DNA from: a virus
Virus record (IMG/VR): IMGVR_UViG_3300042301_004349
Coordinates: 62,001 to 126,000 of that record
DNA length: 64,000 nt
Strand: one strand, 5' to 3'
The notes under the pieces are model-generated. The model was not told where the DNA came from, did not search any database, and saw nothing but the letters and a program-made list of their open reading frames with translations. Position numbers and translations under genes: made by a program. Position 1 is the stretch's first letter; every line of letters begins with the position of its first letter. Below, piece after piece: positions 54,368 through 62,527 of this stretch.

Positions 54368-54976
54368 CTAGCAAAGAGGGCAAACGCCTGTTTGGTTGCA
54401 AATAATTTCTGTGATTAATCCGCTTACTTTACTATAATCTTTACTAACTTGTGTTGTTTTACCTTCAGATAATGACATGTAAGCACCAGGTGTTGAAGGT
54501 ACTGATACTAGATCCCAACATAATAGTTCGAAATCGTCTTGTACTTCTACTGTTTCACCCAATTGCTTAACACTACCCATACCACGAGATGAAATACCTA
54601 ATGGAATGCCTGCTAATACAATTTCTTGTGCGATTTTACCTGATGGGGTGTTTAGTAATTCTAATTCACCCATAACATCGTTACCTTCCCACCACACTTT
54701 AGTAATGATGTGAGAAACGTTATTTAAATTAATAATTGATGATTCTGGGTGGTCTAATTCACCTGTTGCTGTTCTAGTAGCTACCGGCCCTTTAGTATAC
54801 ATTTCCACTTGCTTTCTAAGAATATTCATAGGGTAAACACGTCCATTGCCGTTTTTAACTTCGGCTTCTTGTAATTTACCTTTGATACGCATTCTACTAC
54901 CATTCATTTCTTTACCTTCAGATAAAGTAAGTTTGGCTACGTGGAATGGTGTATGGTCTACTAATAGTTGTTTCAT
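54368..54976 (-). CDS. 21: prohead core protease (gp21)
   Basis: The 202-aa protein (T4 gp21 is 212) has the catalytic features of the T4-type prohead serine protease: GELDHPESS with His76 and LGISSRGMGSV with Ser129/Ser130. The N-terminus includes GSRMRIKGKLQEAEVKNGNG and RVYPMNILRKQV. The enzyme matures the prohead by cutting scaffold and capsid proteins after Glu. Near the C-terminus SGLITE190 matches the I-x-E consensus and could be a self-processing site; the final CNQTGVCPLC has three Cys. The gene lies 2 nt from the previous stop and is followed by a terminator. Confidence 0.92.
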   Translation of the reverse strand: MKQLLVDHTPFHVAKLTLSEGKEMNGSRMRIKGKLQEAEVKNGNGRVYPMNILRKQVEMYTKGPVATRTATGELDHPESSIINLNNVSHIITKVWWEGNDVMGELELLNTPSGKIAQEIVLAGIPLGISSRGMGSVKQLGETVEVQDDFELLCWDLVSVPSTPGAYMSLSEGKTTQVSKDYSKVSGLITEIICNQTGVCPLC

Positions 54977-54978
54977 AT

Positions 54979-56076
54979 TTATTTACTATTTTCTTCTGCT
55001 AGTACTTCACGTACAATATTTTCTAATGTTGCTTTAAATTTATCAAAAGCAGCACCCACATCTACTTTACCAATTGGTCTTAATGGAGTTAAAATATAAG
55101 CAGTTGTTGGTAATCTATCATCATGTTCTTCTACATCTTCTTCAACATTAAATTGTAATTTGAATTTTTCTAAAAGAGTTGATGGTAATTTTGCCCAATA
55201 ACTATATCTTAATACGGCTCTATTATTATCTGTACCAATATTTTGTAAAACAAATTTATCTGAGAATGGTTTTAGAGTGTCATTCATTTCAATGAATTTA
55301 GCTGCTTGTTTTACAGTGTCATTTGGTTCTTCACCAGGAAACATATTTAATTTAGTTTCTTGAAGATTATTTACAAAATCTCTACCTACATAATAGCTAT
55401 CACCTTTTACTCTAATATAACCACCTTGAATAATTGGATTTTTTTCAATTTTTGCAGTTCCATATTCTTTTTCACGTGGGATTCTTGAACCAGCACCACT
55501 TTGTCTATATCTAGAATTAGGAATAATTACATAATCAATTTCAAAATATTCAGGAGTATTATCAATTACTTTAAATTCAATTGAAGATCCAGTATCACCC
55601 ATATTCTGTCCAGTACCACCAAATACTTTATTGGCCCAGTCTAAATTTTCTTTAACAACCTTCATACCATTTTCTTTATCAACTAATTCACCTTTCTTTG
55701 GTGATTTAGGAGATTTAGTTTTAGCTTTCGCTTTTGGTCTTTCTTGATGAGAATCAATACCAGATAATTTCAATTGACTATAGTATGATGGATTTTCTTT
55801 TAAATGATCCATAGCAATTTTTTCTGCTTTTTTAGGATCATCTGTATGTTCCATTTCAACTTTAATACCCATTGCTAATTCAACTGGATTGCACTGGTAT
55901 TCTTGTTTTTTAACTTCAGATAAAATTCCTTTATTTTTTAGAATTTTAACTGAGTCATCAAATGATGTTATATTGTTAATGTATTGAGGAAAAGTCATAC
56001 GAATAGCTCTCATGAAGTTAGCTTGAGATAAATTTCCTTCTAATAATTGGGTGTATTGATTTTGTATACTTTTCAT
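54979..56076 (-). CDS. head-region protein with DUF5661-like motif, 365 aa
   Basis: Residues about 65-105 contain VELAMGIKVEMEHTDDPKKA, then EKIAMDHLKENPSYYSQL, matching the G-I-K-x-E-x-E-H-T...A-x-x-I-A-x-D-H-L-x-E-x-P-x-Y-Y pattern of DUF5661, a small helical domain of unknown role. The N-terminus has NFMRAIRMTFPQYINNITS. A Lys-rich linker (KAKAKTKSPKSPKKGE) separates a C-terminal alpha/beta region. It lies between the basic mini-protein and the protease in a tight unit, so an internal head protein is likely. Confidence 0.7.
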   Translation of the reverse strand: MKSIQNQYTQLLEGNLSQANFMRAIRMTFPQYINNITSFDDSVKILKNKGILSEVKKQEYQCNPVELAMGIKVEMEHTDDPKKAEKIAMDHLKENPSYYSQLKLSGIDSHQERPKAKAKTKSPKSPKKGELVDKENGMKVVKENLDWANKVFGGTGQNMGDTGSSIEFKVIDNTPEYFEIDYVIIPNSRYRQSGAGSRIPREKEYGTAKIEKNPIIQGGYIRVKGDSYYVGRDFVNNLQETKLNMFPGEEPNDTVKQAAKFIEMNDTLKPFSDKFVLQNIGTDNNRAVLRYSYWAKLPSTLLEKFKLQFNVEEDVEEHDDRLPTTAYILTPLRPIGKVDVGAAFDKFKATLENIVREVLAEENSK

Positions 56077-56089
56077 ATGTGTTTATATT

Positions 56090-56218
56090 TTATCTACCTT
56101 GTCCTCTATATTTTTTTGGTTTTTGTTCTGTTGGGCCATAACCTTTTTTTGCTTTACCCGTTGTTTTTTTACCAAATGAAATCTTTTGAGAAGAAGATGA
56201 TGATTTTGCCTTTGCCAT
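56090..56218 (-). CDS. very small basic protein, 42 aa
   Basis: The frame begins at ATG 56218, which shares a base with the stop of the upstream gene (TAATG). It encodes MAKAKSSSSSQKISFGKKT, then TGKAKKGYGPTEQKPKKYRG, ending QGR. It is rich in Lys, Ser and Gly with almost no acidic residues, so it probably binds DNA or fills an internal-protein role in the head. The start/stop overlap, conserved spacing and position between two head genes support a real gene despite its length. It could be a small packaged basic peptide. Confidence 0.6.
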   Translation of the reverse strand: MAKAKSSSSSQKISFGKKTTGKAKKGYGPTEQKPKKYRGQGR

Positions 56219-57378
56219 TATTGGTTTAAGTTTTTAATTTTGTTATTAAGTTGATTAACCATTTCTGAGATATTAGCAACATTCTTTTGGGTTGCTTTCC
56301 AATATTTAATTCCTTCTTCCCCTTCACTTAATTCTTGTTTCATACGAGATGTATATTCAACAATACGATCAATTTCAGCTAATTTACGTTTTACTTCACG
56401 GATAGCTTTATGTAATTGTTCAGATTTAGTTCTATATGTTACTTCTTTTTTGAACTTACCATAGGATACTTCATTAAGTACTCCTTGTTCAATAATATCG
56501 TTTAATTTCATTTCGTATATTTTTTTATAATCAAACATTTTTGAGTTTTTTGGTAGTGTTAAATCTGCTACTGTCCAACCCATTTTCTTTAAAAATTTTA
56601 CTGCTCTATTTTCACCTTTTTTCTTCCCAAAAGCACGAGGTGTAGCATAATTTTCACCTGATCCTGCACTAAAAGAAGCACCACTACCAGTTACATTTTC
56701 CTCGTTCATTATTTCACGAGCGTATGCTTTAATAGCTGATTTTAATGCTGCTCTTTTTTCTTCATCTAGTCCTTCTCTTCTTATTAAATTTATATTTTGT
56801 GTAAAAAGTTGGGTATGAGATTTAAATATATCAATAGTTGATTTCATTACTTTATAAAGTATTTCAACCCCTTTGATAATTGGTTGTATCCATCCTAAAT
56901 AAGAACTCCAATCTGTAAAGGTAGAAATAAGCTTGTCTAACCCTGCTTCAGATATATATTTTTTAATAAAATCTTCAATTGAAGTTGGTATAACACTACG
57001 CATCTTATCTATCACATATGTAGCAATAGATGCAATTCCTGTAGCTGCTAAAAGTTTCTTCCACCCTTCAAGACTAGTAATTCGAGCTACTATATCATTG
57101 ATAGAAGTAACTAAATTATTTAATCCTTTTTCATTTAAAAAGTTTGTTAAGAGTCTTAATGTGCCTGTTCTAAATCTATACCAAATATCATCTGCAAAAC
57201 GATGTAATATTCTTGAATTTTGGATTACCTGCCACATAACAGCAGCAGCATCTTTCCAATCATTAATTTTAGTAATTACATCATCATATTTGTCTTGAGC
57301 ATATGCTTTCACACTATCCAAGAATGCTTCTTGTAATAGTTGTTCTTGTAAAAGTTTATTTTCTATGCTCAATTCCAT
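56218..57378 (-). CDS. head-region protein with conserved Gly/Ser-rich motif, 386 aa
   Basis: A helical protein whose middle has AYAREIMNEENVTGSGASF, then SAGSGENYATPRAFGKKKG. The sequence N-V-T-G-x-G-A-S-F-x-x-G-x-G-E-x-Y-A-T-P-x-A-F is a pattern I recognise from proteins encoded between portal and protease in marine T4-like phages. A hydrophobic stretch at about residues 108-125 (LLAATGIASIATYVID) might be buried or membrane-active. It ends in coiled-coil segments (EMVNQLNNKIKNLNQ). The start overlaps the previous stop by one base. A virion or internal head protein is likely. Confidence 0.68.
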   Translation of the reverse strand: MELSIENKLLQEQLLQEAFLDSVKAYAQDKYDDVITKINDWKDAAAVMWQVIQNSRILHRFADDIWYRFRTGTLRLLTNFLNEKGLNNLVTSINDIVARITSLEGWKKLLAATGIASIATYVIDKMRSVIPTSIEDFIKKYISEAGLDKLISTFTDWSSYLGWIQPIIKGVEILYKVMKSTIDIFKSHTQLFTQNINLIRREGLDEEKRAALKSAIKAYAREIMNEENVTGSGASFSAGSGENYATPRAFGKKKGENRAVKFLKKMGWTVADLTLPKNSKMFDYKKIYEMKLNDIIEQGVLNEVSYGKFKKEVTYRTKSEQLHKAIREVKRKLAEIDRIVEYTSRMKQELSEGEEGIKYWKATQKNVANISEMVNQLNNKIKNLNQ

Positions 57379-58070
57379 TATTTGTATCCTAACTTAGTTA
57401 ATACTTTTTCAACTTCGCTACGTACAGTAGATTTACTAATTTTACCTGGTTCAAATCCTAAAGTTTTAAACCAAGCTTCAAAAGCTCCAGGAAATTCCTG
57501 AATGCTGTTAATATTTTTGGATTTATTAGCTACAGTAGTTGCAGATGATTGAGCTCTATTTAAAGCAGCAACATCTGAAGGTATGTTAGATGATTTTTCA
57601 GGAGCTGTTGCTTCTTCATTTAAATTCTTACCTAACTCATCTACTATTTGATAAACAATAGATTGTTGTGCTTTTAAATATCCTGCTTCTGCTTCAACAG
57701 CCTCATCATATCCTCTATATGTGCTTCCCTCTTGTCTACCTATAATAAGAGAAAGACCATTTGGTTGAATACTAATAGTGCTTTGAGTACTGTTTTTATC
57801 AGCTGTATTTACTCCTTTTGATAATGAACTGTTTCTATTACCAGCAAATTCTTTTGCTAATTCTACTAATGCTTTAGCTTCTTCAGTAGAAAGAGTTACT
57901 TCATTCTCACTCCAACCACCACCTAATACACTAAGGGTTATTTGATTATTACCCTCTTTACTAGTACCTTTTTGAATATTTAAAGTATCAACAGCTTCGT
58001 CTAGTTTAGATTCAGTTATTAAACCAGCTAATTGCTGCATTCTTCTAATTTCGTTAATTTGTGTTTTCAT
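57378..58070 (-). CDS. head-region protein with N-terminal R-M-Q-Q-L-A-G-L tag, 230 aa
   Basis: The N-terminus MKTQINEIRRMQQLAGLITE, then SKLDEAVDT, shares R-M-Q-x-L-A-G with the C-termini of the scaffold and the truncated protein at 63228. ITE20 fits the prohead-protease consensus, so residues 1-20 may be a removable capsid-targeting peptide, comparable to the short N-terminal targeting sequence of T4 internal proteins. The remainder is alpha/beta (QITLSVLGGGWSENEVTLST) with a C-terminal domain ending SKSTVRSEVEKVLTKLGYK. It may be packaged inside the head. Confidence 0.7.
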   Translation of the reverse strand: MKTQINEIRRMQQLAGLITESKLDEAVDTLNIQKGTSKEGNNQITLSVLGGGWSENEVTLSTEEAKALVELAKEFAGNRNSSLSKGVNTADKNSTQSTISIQPNGLSLIIGRQEGSTYRGYDEAVEAEAGYLKAQQSIVYQIVDELGKNLNEEATAPEKSSNIPSDVAALNRAQSSATTVANKSKNINSIQEFPGAFEAWFKTLGFEPGKISKSTVRSEVEKVLTKLGYK

Positions 58071-58071
58071 T

Positions 58072-58926
58072 TTATTTAACAGATTTTAATTCGGCTACTA
58101 ATTGATGATAAGTTAAAAGTGTAATGATGTCTTCATCTTTTACACTTTGATTTTTGTCTAAAGGTTTAATTAAATTAACTACTTCATTGATTTTAATCTT
58201 GATAGTATTATCTTCAACCTTTTCAACTAATTTAATTAATTGTTTTTTAATTCCGTCTATGTTGTTATTAACAAAATCTTTTAATTTTGTAGTACTAGAC
58301 ACGTTATTGATAAATTCTTTTAGTACTAATTTTTGATCATTAGTTAAATCGCCATATTTCTCATTGAATTTTTCAATAAGCATTTTGTAAGCTAAAATAC
58401 GAGTGCTCTTATCCATTGCACTATATTCTTCCATTACACGGTCCTTAACTTCTTCTTTATTTATCTCTTTACGAGTAATATGCTCAAGTAAAGTTACTTT
58501 ATTATCAATAACATTAGCTGGGTCTACAAATTCTAATGTAGAATAAGCTTCCATTAGTGTATAAACAGCAGCGTGTTGTTTGTAGTTATTTACTTTTGCT
58601 TTGAAGAATTCTTCTAAATTATAGTGTGACTTAATTTCTTTAATTAAGTTATACTTTTCTTTACGAAGAGCCGTACGATTTAAACGGGAATGAATTTCTA
58701 AGGTAGTATTAATTAGCGATTCAGCTTTACCTTCAGAAATAGCTTTATTAGCAGTTAATGTTTGGTATAATTTATATTCCTTAGCTAATTCAGATTTGCT
58801 AAAATACTTTTTAATTAATGGTAAAGATGCGGAATCCTTACCAGAAATAGTGTCGGATGTTACTTGTCTCAATAAGAGTTCAAATAAAATTCCAGTATTT
58901 TTGTATTTGTTATGTTTTATTTTCAT
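58072..58926 (-). CDS. head-region helical protein, 284 aa
   Basis: It opens KIKHNKYKNTGILFELLLRQ, then VTSDTISGKDSASLPLIK, and is almost entirely helical. Related openings occur, in my recollection, in proteins lying between portal and protease genes of marine T4-like phages; no function is known to me. The gene follows the portal gene with its own promoter-like motif and starts the head unit 58926-54368. A virion or scaffold-associated role is inferred from position. Confidence 0.68.
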   Translation of the reverse strand: MKIKHNKYKNTGILFELLLRQVTSDTISGKDSASLPLIKKYFSKSELAKEYKLYQTLTANKAISEGKAESLINTTLEIHSRLNRTALRKEKYNLIKEIKSHYNLEEFFKAKVNNYKQHAAVYTLMEAYSTLEFVDPANVIDNKVTLLEHITRKEINKEEVKDRVMEEYSAMDKSTRILAYKMLIEKFNEKYGDLTNDQKLVLKEFINNVSSTTKLKDFVNNNIDGIKKQLIKLVEKVEDNTIKIKINEVVNLIKPLDKNQSVKDEDIITLLTYHQLVAELKSVK

Positions 58927-58946
58927 AAAAAGTATATAATCACTGC

Positions 58947-58956
58947 GTATAAATAT
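58947..58956 (-). promoter_or_regulatory. late-promoter-like motif (ATATTTATAC)
   Basis: It ends 20 nt before ATG 58926 and would drive the head unit down to the terminator at 54301-54335. Confidence 0.62.
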
Positions 58957-58957
58957 G

Positions 58958-60820
58958 TTATTTTTCTATACCCTTGATGTTATCTTCATTTAATAAATTA
59001 GATTCTACAGGTTTTGTATTCTCGTATAATGTTATCTTTTTCTGTTCAGCAGCTTCTTTAGCTTTTTTCAATTCAGATAATGCTAGTGGTGAACCACCCT
59101 TATACGCTGTTTGCATTGGGTTTTTATCCTGGTTAGCAGTCATATTGTATTCCTTACTACCAATTGGGTCTTTACCAAATGAACTTTTCTGAGTGCCGAA
59201 TATAGATGCTTTTTGTGTTGGGCGACCAACTGGATCTTTTTCATCATATCCTATTGGTACAGCACCTTGTCCACTTCTACCCTTACCATATAGTGAAGCT
59301 AAGTCATGTGGTGTACCGAATGATCTACCTGTTTTAGCTGGGTCATTACCTTCATTTTCAACTTGTTGAAGTCTAAATGCACGTTTTTTATCCTCTAATA
59401 CTAAATCACGATATTCATCTATTTGATCATCACTAAATTGGAATATTCTATCGTATATAAAATCAGATGGGATAATACCTGTATCAAGAGCATCTTTAGC
59501 TAATGATACTTTTTCCTTCCACATTGCTACCTGTTCTTGTTGGTAGATGATTGAAGGAGGTGTTAATGATAATTCAAAGCTTGTTAATGAATCACCATCA
59601 AATCCTTGTGTATATAAGTGTACTAATGCAATTTTATGCAATTCAGATACAATTACTTTTTGGATACGTTCAATTGTACGAGCAAATCGAATATCTTCAG
59701 CAGCTAATGTAGCCTTACCAGTTAAATCTTTTTCAAATCCAAAGAATGCTTTAGGTACCTTAAGAGCAGCTAACATTTCATCACGTAAGAAGTTTACATC
59801 CTCAATACCGTTGTATTCTAAACCTTTTAAGGTATCAATTTTAGTATTTTGGTTTGCACCCCTAACTGGTATAATAAAATCTTCAAGTGAATTTTGAATA
59901 TTGAAACGTAAATTATATTCACCTGTTTGAGCATCCATGAATGGAGTCTTCTTCATTTTATTGGTGATACGCTCCATGTAGTTATCAACTTCATGAGCTG
60001 GTATTCCACCTACGTCTACATAAAAAATACGTTTTTCTGGAGATCTCATAATACGATGTATTAACATCGCATCTTTCATTAATGTATATTGCTTGTAAAC
60101 CTTACGAGCTGGTTCAATAAATGAACGTCCATAAGGAAGATAATTAGCATCAGCATATAATCTAAAGTGAGCAACTTCATAGTTTTCAAAGCGCTTCTTC
60201 ATATTACTTTTATCCATATGAAGCGTACTTGCTAATGCATTTGGATCATATTCATAATAAACCTCAAATGGGTTTTCAGGATTTAAACCTTCTCTTCTAG
60301 CTAACTCATATGATGATAAAGGCATAACATTATATACCCCCATTTCACTATTAATTTCTAAGAATAAGTAAAAATCACCGTATTTACACATTTGGCGAGT
60401 CCAGGGCCAAAGATTAAATTCGATATTTAATATATCATAAAATAAATTATAAAGTACTCTTTGTACTTTTTCATCTGAAGAACGTATTTGTAATACTTCT
60501 CCAGCTTCATTTTTTAATGTAGTTTCATCAGCAACAATATCAAGAGCAGAAGCAATAATCGATTCTGAATCCATTGCTTCGTAATCATTGTATAATTGTG
60601 TTCTTAATGTCTGATAGTTAATAGCAGGATTGAACATAGCTGACATGCTAGTTCTATGTAAACGTGTAAAACGGTCTACTAAGCTATTTGTTTGTACACT
60701 TCCATAGGCTTGAACACGATCCGTGTCTACCACTTTTAATTGATTTCCACCAATGTTTCTTACGATAACATCAGTTGAAAATAATCTTCTTAGCCTTGAA
60801 AATAAATCTGTATTAGCCAT
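58958..60820 (-). CDS. 20: portal protein (gp20)
   Basis: The 620-aa protein (T4 gp20 is 524) has the portal hallmarks: TLRTQLYNDYEAMDSESIIA, then SALDIVADETTLKNEAGEVL, and LNIEFNLWPWTRQMCKYGDF. Further on come YIEPARKVYKQYTL-type helices (RSFIEPARKVYKQYTLMKDA), HRIMRSPEKRIFYVDVGGIP and KALFG-like FFGFEKDLTGKATLAAEDIR. The dodecamer forms the DNA entry channel and binds the terminase during packaging. The C-terminal 110 residues are Gly/Lys/Gln-rich and extended, longer than in T4. It follows the terminase with its own promoter-like motif. Confidence 0.95.
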   Translation of the reverse strand: MANTDLFSRLRRLFSTDVIVRNIGGNQLKVVDTDRVQAYGSVQTNSLVDRFTRLHRTSMSAMFNPAINYQTLRTQLYNDYEAMDSESIIASALDIVADETTLKNEAGEVLQIRSSDEKVQRVLYNLFYDILNIEFNLWPWTRQMCKYGDFYLFLEINSEMGVYNVMPLSSYELARREGLNPENPFEVYYEYDPNALASTLHMDKSNMKKRFENYEVAHFRLYADANYLPYGRSFIEPARKVYKQYTLMKDAMLIHRIMRSPEKRIFYVDVGGIPAHEVDNYMERITNKMKKTPFMDAQTGEYNLRFNIQNSLEDFIIPVRGANQNTKIDTLKGLEYNGIEDVNFLRDEMLAALKVPKAFFGFEKDLTGKATLAAEDIRFARTIERIQKVIVSELHKIALVHLYTQGFDGDSLTSFELSLTPPSIIYQQEQVAMWKEKVSLAKDALDTGIIPSDFIYDRIFQFSDDQIDEYRDLVLEDKKRAFRLQQVENEGNDPAKTGRSFGTPHDLASLYGKGRSGQGAVPIGYDEKDPVGRPTQKASIFGTQKSSFGKDPIGSKEYNMTANQDKNPMQTAYKGGSPLALSELKKAKEAAEQKKITLYENTKPVESNLLNEDNIKGIEK

Positions 60821-60841
60821 TTGCTTATTTTAGTATGTATA

Positions 60842-60852
60842 ATAATAAATAT
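60842..60852 (-). promoter_or_regulatory. late-promoter-like motif (ATATTTATTA) before portal
   Basis: It ends 21 nt before ATG 60820, just after the terminase stop. Confidence 0.58.
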
Positions 60853-60853
60853 T

Positions 60854-62431
60854 CTAACCCAACAACCATCGTGTATCTTCTACATTTCCACGACCATCAT
60901 CTATTTTGTATGGGTTGCCACCAGATATCCACTGCCCACCCCCATACATTTGATCTCCAGTTTTTCTAAAGTTTAATAAACTAGAAACCGCTAAATCACG
61001 ACCTATTTGCGCAAATCTGGATGCTGTGTCTCTAATAAACAGACCCATTGATAATGATAATACTAAATCATCATTGTACCCATTTTGTGCTTGTCCCTTA
61101 CCGTGCATCCATATAAACACTCTTAATTCTTCAAGTAAGCGTTTCGAATGAAAGGTAAATGATTTGTCTCGAAGGTACGACTCCATTTTTGAGATAACAA
61201 GTGGTCTTGTCTTTGCTGATGTAGTAAATCCAGGAACTGTTTGCCCTGAGTCTAATTTTGATAGATATTTGTCAGCACTTAATTCACCATATGAACGAGG
61301 TGAATAGTATAAATTAGCGTATTCACGGTCTATAATAGTATTTACAACATCCCAACCAATATTAGCATTTTCCACCACTAAAAGCGCATTATTATATTCA
61401 GTAGCAACTGATACTAACATGTTTCCATATTCACGTGTGCCTATTTGAGATTTAAATTCAGCCACTTGTTGACATGCTTCAAGATCAATAACTTGGAATG
61501 CAGAATAGTCACTTCCATCACCTCGGGCCACGTCAGCCGATACAATATAATTTTTATTATAATCCGGGTATTGCCATATCCAAAAATCACCACCCATGAA
61601 TCGACGTTCAACAGGGTCCATTATAAACCCATCATAATATTCTAATGTTTCTGGGTCAATTACTGTTGCTCCAGATCCTAAAAAGTCACAATCATATTCC
61701 TGCGCGAAATCTCTTGCAGTCATATTTTCTTTTTCATTCTTAACCCAAGCAGCATCTCTATCAGGGTGAACATCCCATTTTAGTTGGATAGGAACAAAAC
61801 TATTTTTACTTAATTCTGCTTCAACCCAAGTTTTATGGAACCAGTTACCTACACCGTTTGGTGAAGATAATGCTACGCAACCACCCCCTGTTGAAATGGT
61901 AGGTTTAATCGCGGTATAAATTTTATCAATACCTTCAATAAAGGCGGCCTCATCCATAATCAACCAAGATACAGCAAATGAACGACCAGCATCACTAGAG
62001 GCTGATGTTGCTTTAATAAATGATCCGTTTGATAATTTTAATGAGGTTTGGTTTGATGCTACTGGTTTAGAACCTTTTAACCATGATGGTAAGTTATTAT
62101 ACATGAATTGAACTTTCTCAACCATGTTTTGTGCAGTAAGTTGCTTAGTAGCAATACACAATATTGCTTTGTCTTTATGGAATAACATTAACCACAAAGC
62201 ATAACCAGCACATAATGTAGAAATACCTAACTGACGAGACTTATTAATAATATTGTAATCGTTTGCTCGAAATGATTTTAATACATCTTCCTGGAAAGGG
62301 TATAGATGGAATAAAATTCTGCCTTTAATTGGGTGGGTAATGAAACAATATTTTCTAAAGAAATGGACAGGATCAGAAGCACATTTAATGTATTCCTGTT
62401 TAATTATATCTTTTATATTTTGATCACTCAT
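60854..62431 (-). CDS. terL: terminase large subunit (gp17)
   Basis: The 525-aa protein (T4 gp17 is 610) has both enzyme domains. ATPase: a deviant Walker A SRQLGIST (65-72), Walker B SWLIMDEAAFIEG (D160, E161) and the coupling motif ALSSPNGVGN (about 187-196). Nuclease: IVSADVARGDGSDYS (D300), LLVVENANIGWD (E354) and GYNDDLVLSLS (D454/D455), the three acidic positions of gp17-type nucleases. It translocates genomic DNA into the prohead through the portal and cuts it. No small terminase subunit is visible in the window. The gene is framed by a terminator and motif upstream and its own stop. Confidence 0.95.
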   Translation of the reverse strand: MSDQNIKDIIKQEYIKCASDPVHFFRKYCFITHPIKGRILFHLYPFQEDVLKSFRANDYNIINKSRQLGISTLCAGYALWLMLFHKDKAILCIATKQLTAQNMVEKVQFMYNNLPSWLKGSKPVASNQTSLKLSNGSFIKATSASSDAGRSFAVSWLIMDEAAFIEGIDKIYTAIKPTISTGGGCVALSSPNGVGNWFHKTWVEAELSKNSFVPIQLKWDVHPDRDAAWVKNEKENMTARDFAQEYDCDFLGSGATVIDPETLEYYDGFIMDPVERRFMGGDFWIWQYPDYNKNYIVSADVARGDGSDYSAFQVIDLEACQQVAEFKSQIGTREYGNMLVSVATEYNNALLVVENANIGWDVVNTIIDREYANLYYSPRSYGELSADKYLSKLDSGQTVPGFTTSAKTRPLVISKMESYLRDKSFTFHSKRLLEELRVFIWMHGKGQAQNGYNDDLVLSLSMGLFIRDTASRFAQIGRDLAVSSLLNFRKTGDQMYGGGQWISGGNPYKIDDGRGNVEDTRWLLG

Positions 62432-62443
62432 ATATTAATTGTT

Positions 62444-62455
62444 GTATATAAATAT
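62444..62455 (-). promoter_or_regulatory. late-promoter-like motif (ATATTTATATAC) before terL
   Basis: It directly follows a terminator and ends 12 nt before ATG 62431, followed by AACAATTAA. Confidence 0.62.
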
Positions 62456-62507
62456 ATAAAAGAAACCCCAACTTACGTTGGGGTCGGTCCTACAAGACTA
62501 TTGTAGG
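62456..62507 (-). terminator. terminator with two hairpins before terL
   Basis: On the coding strand the first hairpin is CCTACAA-TAGTC-TTGTAGG (62507-62489); the second is ACCCCAAC-GTAA-GTTGGGGT (62484-62465), a perfect 8-bp stem followed by TTCTTTTATAT. The second is the canonical terminator. Both lie after the stop of the two-membrane-segment gene at 62528. Confidence 0.85.
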
Positions 62508-62527
62508 AGGGGAGCTTTTATAAATAA

